Source: Microcaldota archaeon
GTDB taxonomy: Archaea; Micrarchaeota; Micrarchaeia; Micrarchaeales; Micrarchaeaceae
Length of the DNA stretch: 23,539 nt
Direction of reading: 5' to 3'
Assembly (NCBI GenBank): GCA_021816645.1
Contig: JAKAXF010000003.1
Coordinates: 1-23,539, forward strand
Position 1 is the stretch's first letter. Each line of letters starts with the position of its first letter. Positions 22,801 to 23,539 of this stretch are shown piece after piece. The notes under the pieces were generated by a model, which saw only the letters and a program-made list of their open reading frames with translations, searched no databases and had not been told where the DNA came from. The position numbers and the translations under genes were made by a program.

Positions 22801-23539
22801 ATATTGTGCTGGTATGGAGGAACATACTATTCCGGAAGGTTCAACTAGCAGTGTGCCGTAAACGAACATGAACGGGGAAGTAGAGCCGCTTACAGCCCGC
22901 GTGTTGCCAACCACAGTAACGAGGCTGTTGTTCATAACTTTTATCTGTTGCGGATTCCCGCTCTCCACGCTGTACAGATCCATTGTGCCGTTGAGCGATA
23001 CGCTGCCTTTCGCGTGTATTGGATACGTGATCGTGCCCTCTGTCGAGTTCAGCACGGCCAGTGCCGTGTAGCTTACGTTCAGAGTGAAAGGAGAGTCCTG
23101 ATACACTGTAATGCTGGAGTTAGTTATGCTTAGGCCCATGTTCTGGTTTGCGGCCTGTATAACAAGGCTTTTAGTGAAATTGGAAAGCGTGTAACCGTTC
23201 ATATACCTCTTCAAGACGCTGTTGCCGTATATCGTTCCGTTGTTCATGAGGCTTTCAAGTTCCAGGGCAGTGTTGTTCACGAAGTTTCCCCTCCTGAGCG
23301 TTGCGTTGCCCTCGTAGTAGATGAGTGCGTTGAGTGCCCTGCGCAGGCTGTCGTGTACGAACGAGGAAGTCCCGCTGCCTAGGCTTTGGGTGAAAGCTCC
23401 AGTGCTCAGGGTTACGGAAGCCGCTGTGCCCAGATTGCTGTAGTTTATGTTTATGACCACGTATGTGATAAGTTCGGCAAGCATCAGCACGAAAAGCACT
23501 ATTGTAACAAGCGTCAACAGTATGCCCTTAAGATCGGAA
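19843..23539 (-). CDS. Giant LamG-like/DUF2341 surface protein; partial, 5' end cut by window edge
   Basis: Open to the right edge; the true start is outside. At least 1231 residues are seen, ending at TAG 19845-19843. Near the edge DLKGILL then a hydrophobic helix (LVTIVLFVLMLAELITYVV) anchors the protein. The exported part is sequon-rich. About 22450-21870 is a concanavalin/LamG-like jelly roll (FNYTETFWFKIP, NEWYFASINGNWTTENIYIN, then IGWWPLNGNANDYSG). About 21660-21290 is a DUF2341 module (FQQMITF, LGNIRFYQNG, LYSWCES, GEAPQLSPVYGEYDNG) paralogous to that at 670-300. About 21280-20580 is a Gly/Ser/Tyr-rich region. About 20520-19990 is a second LamG-like domain (YIEIPSSNSLNLPPSATVSI, WSFVTATYASTSNTVTLYLN, then ISYWPLNGG). 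Likely a carbohydrate- or cell-binding surface protein. Composition is mosaic. Confidence 0.88.
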   Translation of the reverse strand, partial: SDLKGILLTLVTIVLFVLMLAELITYVVININYSNLGTAASVTLSTGAFTQSLGSGTSSFVHDSLRRALNALIYYEGNATLRRGNFVNNTALELESLMNNGTIYGNSVLKRYMNGYTLSNFTKSLVIQAANQNMGLSITNSSITVYQDSPFTLNVSYTALAVLNSTEGTITYPIHAKGSVSLNGTMDLYSVESGNPQQIKVMNNSLVTVVGNTRAVSGSTSPFMFVYGTLLVEPSGIVCSSIPAQYRNINYILATSNAADVNQSVCNMGGLVTNVTNSSTPLKPYLVYSNSANIFNYLQNGTKLLLSGSSMALLNISGLKNAYNNNYYYSSLSSPSYLDSAGSIINKNSQNGIFSLNPVNRQVLTTTGGAGMYTLIPKPGFNYTETFWFKIPASPTSWQPLTDIYNASVNGGAGGGQNYDFGGTFVQSNPQNSFCLLMENWPNSVELSICSPAYMIAPNEWYFASINGNWTTENIYINGQLVASGSMSTSAITNATATLKNPALALFTNPPGGLEEAAAGTSIADVQLFNKSLSRAQINSLYHEGINDAPLNSNSLIGWWPLNGNANDYSGNNNNLISVGPVFFSKLNNYVGDSLKYGAIYSPYDYMTVAGFGCNNVASCNSSSLSMPSSAYALPITLKNSQSTVAPAPFQQMITFNPSAYSAYEASNLGNIRFYQNGTELYSWCESGCDAASSNAIFWVKLPDGMPANSNMTIKMVFGTTNTNYDGVYAGEAPQLSPVYGEYDNGQNVFNIYGAFGNGFDRWSTHVAYGSFTPTFIPAIGAIQLINAVGEGTELFPPNNGGIPKVPMIVEASYQQNEFNSSGSTSDGDNMGIFGNTSSLQGINLCGNAGGNQVGAGASYLQTEPIQSATCSFGAGVEGSGVSTASSGPTYISGYYYWYLIATSSVTKGGYLYSASSPYGMSNINSLYSIPSSQNATYSIGTTFSYPDFSFGAGSGGGYMDQYVYWIVGRTYPPNGFMPSVTFGKITPLSASNSTLGQINGALLQDVANFNGASGYIEIPSSNSLNLPPSATVSIWIYPYANTSSYSNIEGKGPGQPFIQFVHSNLVAAGIWGVGQTANIQVPLNAWSFVTATYASTSNTVTLYLNGSYATSSTFSTGISNNTYPLQLGSTSPTFSNGGYFNGRIADVQLYGTTLSTTQVQELYLNNSVLGGSPISYWPLNGGTEGLMNMTPNLASGPSGGQLYSGGAVCTNAGVINGACGVNFVTASGSS
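20030..21290 (-). other. AT-rich domain cassettes inside the LamG/DUF2341 gene
   Basis: Hand count: 20041-20100 is 28% GC (17/60), against 57% (34/60) at 23281-23340 in the N-terminal part of the same gene. The reading frame is intact throughout. AT-rich stretches coincide with the second LamG-like domain and the Gly/Ser/Tyr-rich region, while the linker near 20500-20630 is less AT-rich. Confidence 0.5.

Noticed and set aside
23515..23517. TTG as the start of the right-hand giant surface protein
   Set aside because: The frame stays open to the window edge with DLKGILL upstream, so the real start is outside.
1..23539. CRISPR array, insertion sequence, rRNA, integrase or attachment site
   Set aside because: No regular direct repeats, transposase motifs, terminal repeats or rRNA signatures were seen; the tRNA-Gln 3' end shows no duplicated copy in the window.

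Overview
The window looks like a piece of a small archaeal genome, most likely a DPANN lineage of the Micrarchaeota (ARMAN) type. The placement is an inference from several features. Promoters look archaeal and mostly leaderless, with TATA-like boxes 24-32 bp before starts. The tRNA-Gln has the archaeal A1-U72 pair and no encoded CCA. Isoleucine and arginine are often ATA and AGG/AGA. There is an archaeal-type pilus/secretion ATPase with paired Tad/T2SSF membrane proteins, and very large Asn/Ser/Tyr-rich surface proteins with many N-glycosylation sequons. No mobile element, CRISPR array or rRNA was seen, and no gene-free stretch exceeds 300 bases.

Layout. (1) 1-1196, minus: a surface protein with a class III (pilin-like) N-terminus and a DUF2341 module, cut by the left edge. 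(2) 1253-2047, plus: KsgA/Dim1 rRNA dimethyltransferase, overlapping tail-to-tail a UPF0173 metallo-beta-lactamase-fold hydrolase (2036-2704, minus). (3) 2848-10818, plus: a 1763-residue surface protein anchored at both ends, then two unrecognised genes, one for a membrane protein and one for a soluble helical protein. The last two share a promoter-like box, one copy lying in a perfect inverted repeat. (4) 10858-12852, minus: three tandem TrkA-N/RCK proteins, the last two with membrane domains. The nucleotide-binding glycine motif decays from gene to gene and no normal potassium selectivity filter is present. (5) 12980-13052, minus: tRNA-Gln(CUG). (6) 13120-13824, plus: a site-2-protease-like M50 membrane peptidase. 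(7) 13921-19488, plus: a compact Tad/type IV pilus-like operon made of a winged-helix/coiled-coil protein, the ATPase, a small helical protein, and two T2SSF membrane proteins. (8) 19521-19826, plus: a NifX/NifB-like small protein. (9) 19843-23539, minus: a second giant surface protein with LamG-like and DUF2341 modules, cut by the right edge.

Working picture (inference). The pilus-like motor sits between two genes for large surface proteins that share a DUF2341 module. One has a pilin-like leader, so these proteins are candidate substrates or partners of the motor. Large proteins in the window contain AT-rich patches of clearly different composition from their flanks, which suggests cassette-like diversification of exposed domains. 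The region reads as a cell-surface and membrane-sensing island. The most unusual parts are the degenerate RCK channel trio, the giant-protein three-gene module, and the streamlined Tad operon with two unrecognised soluble partners.
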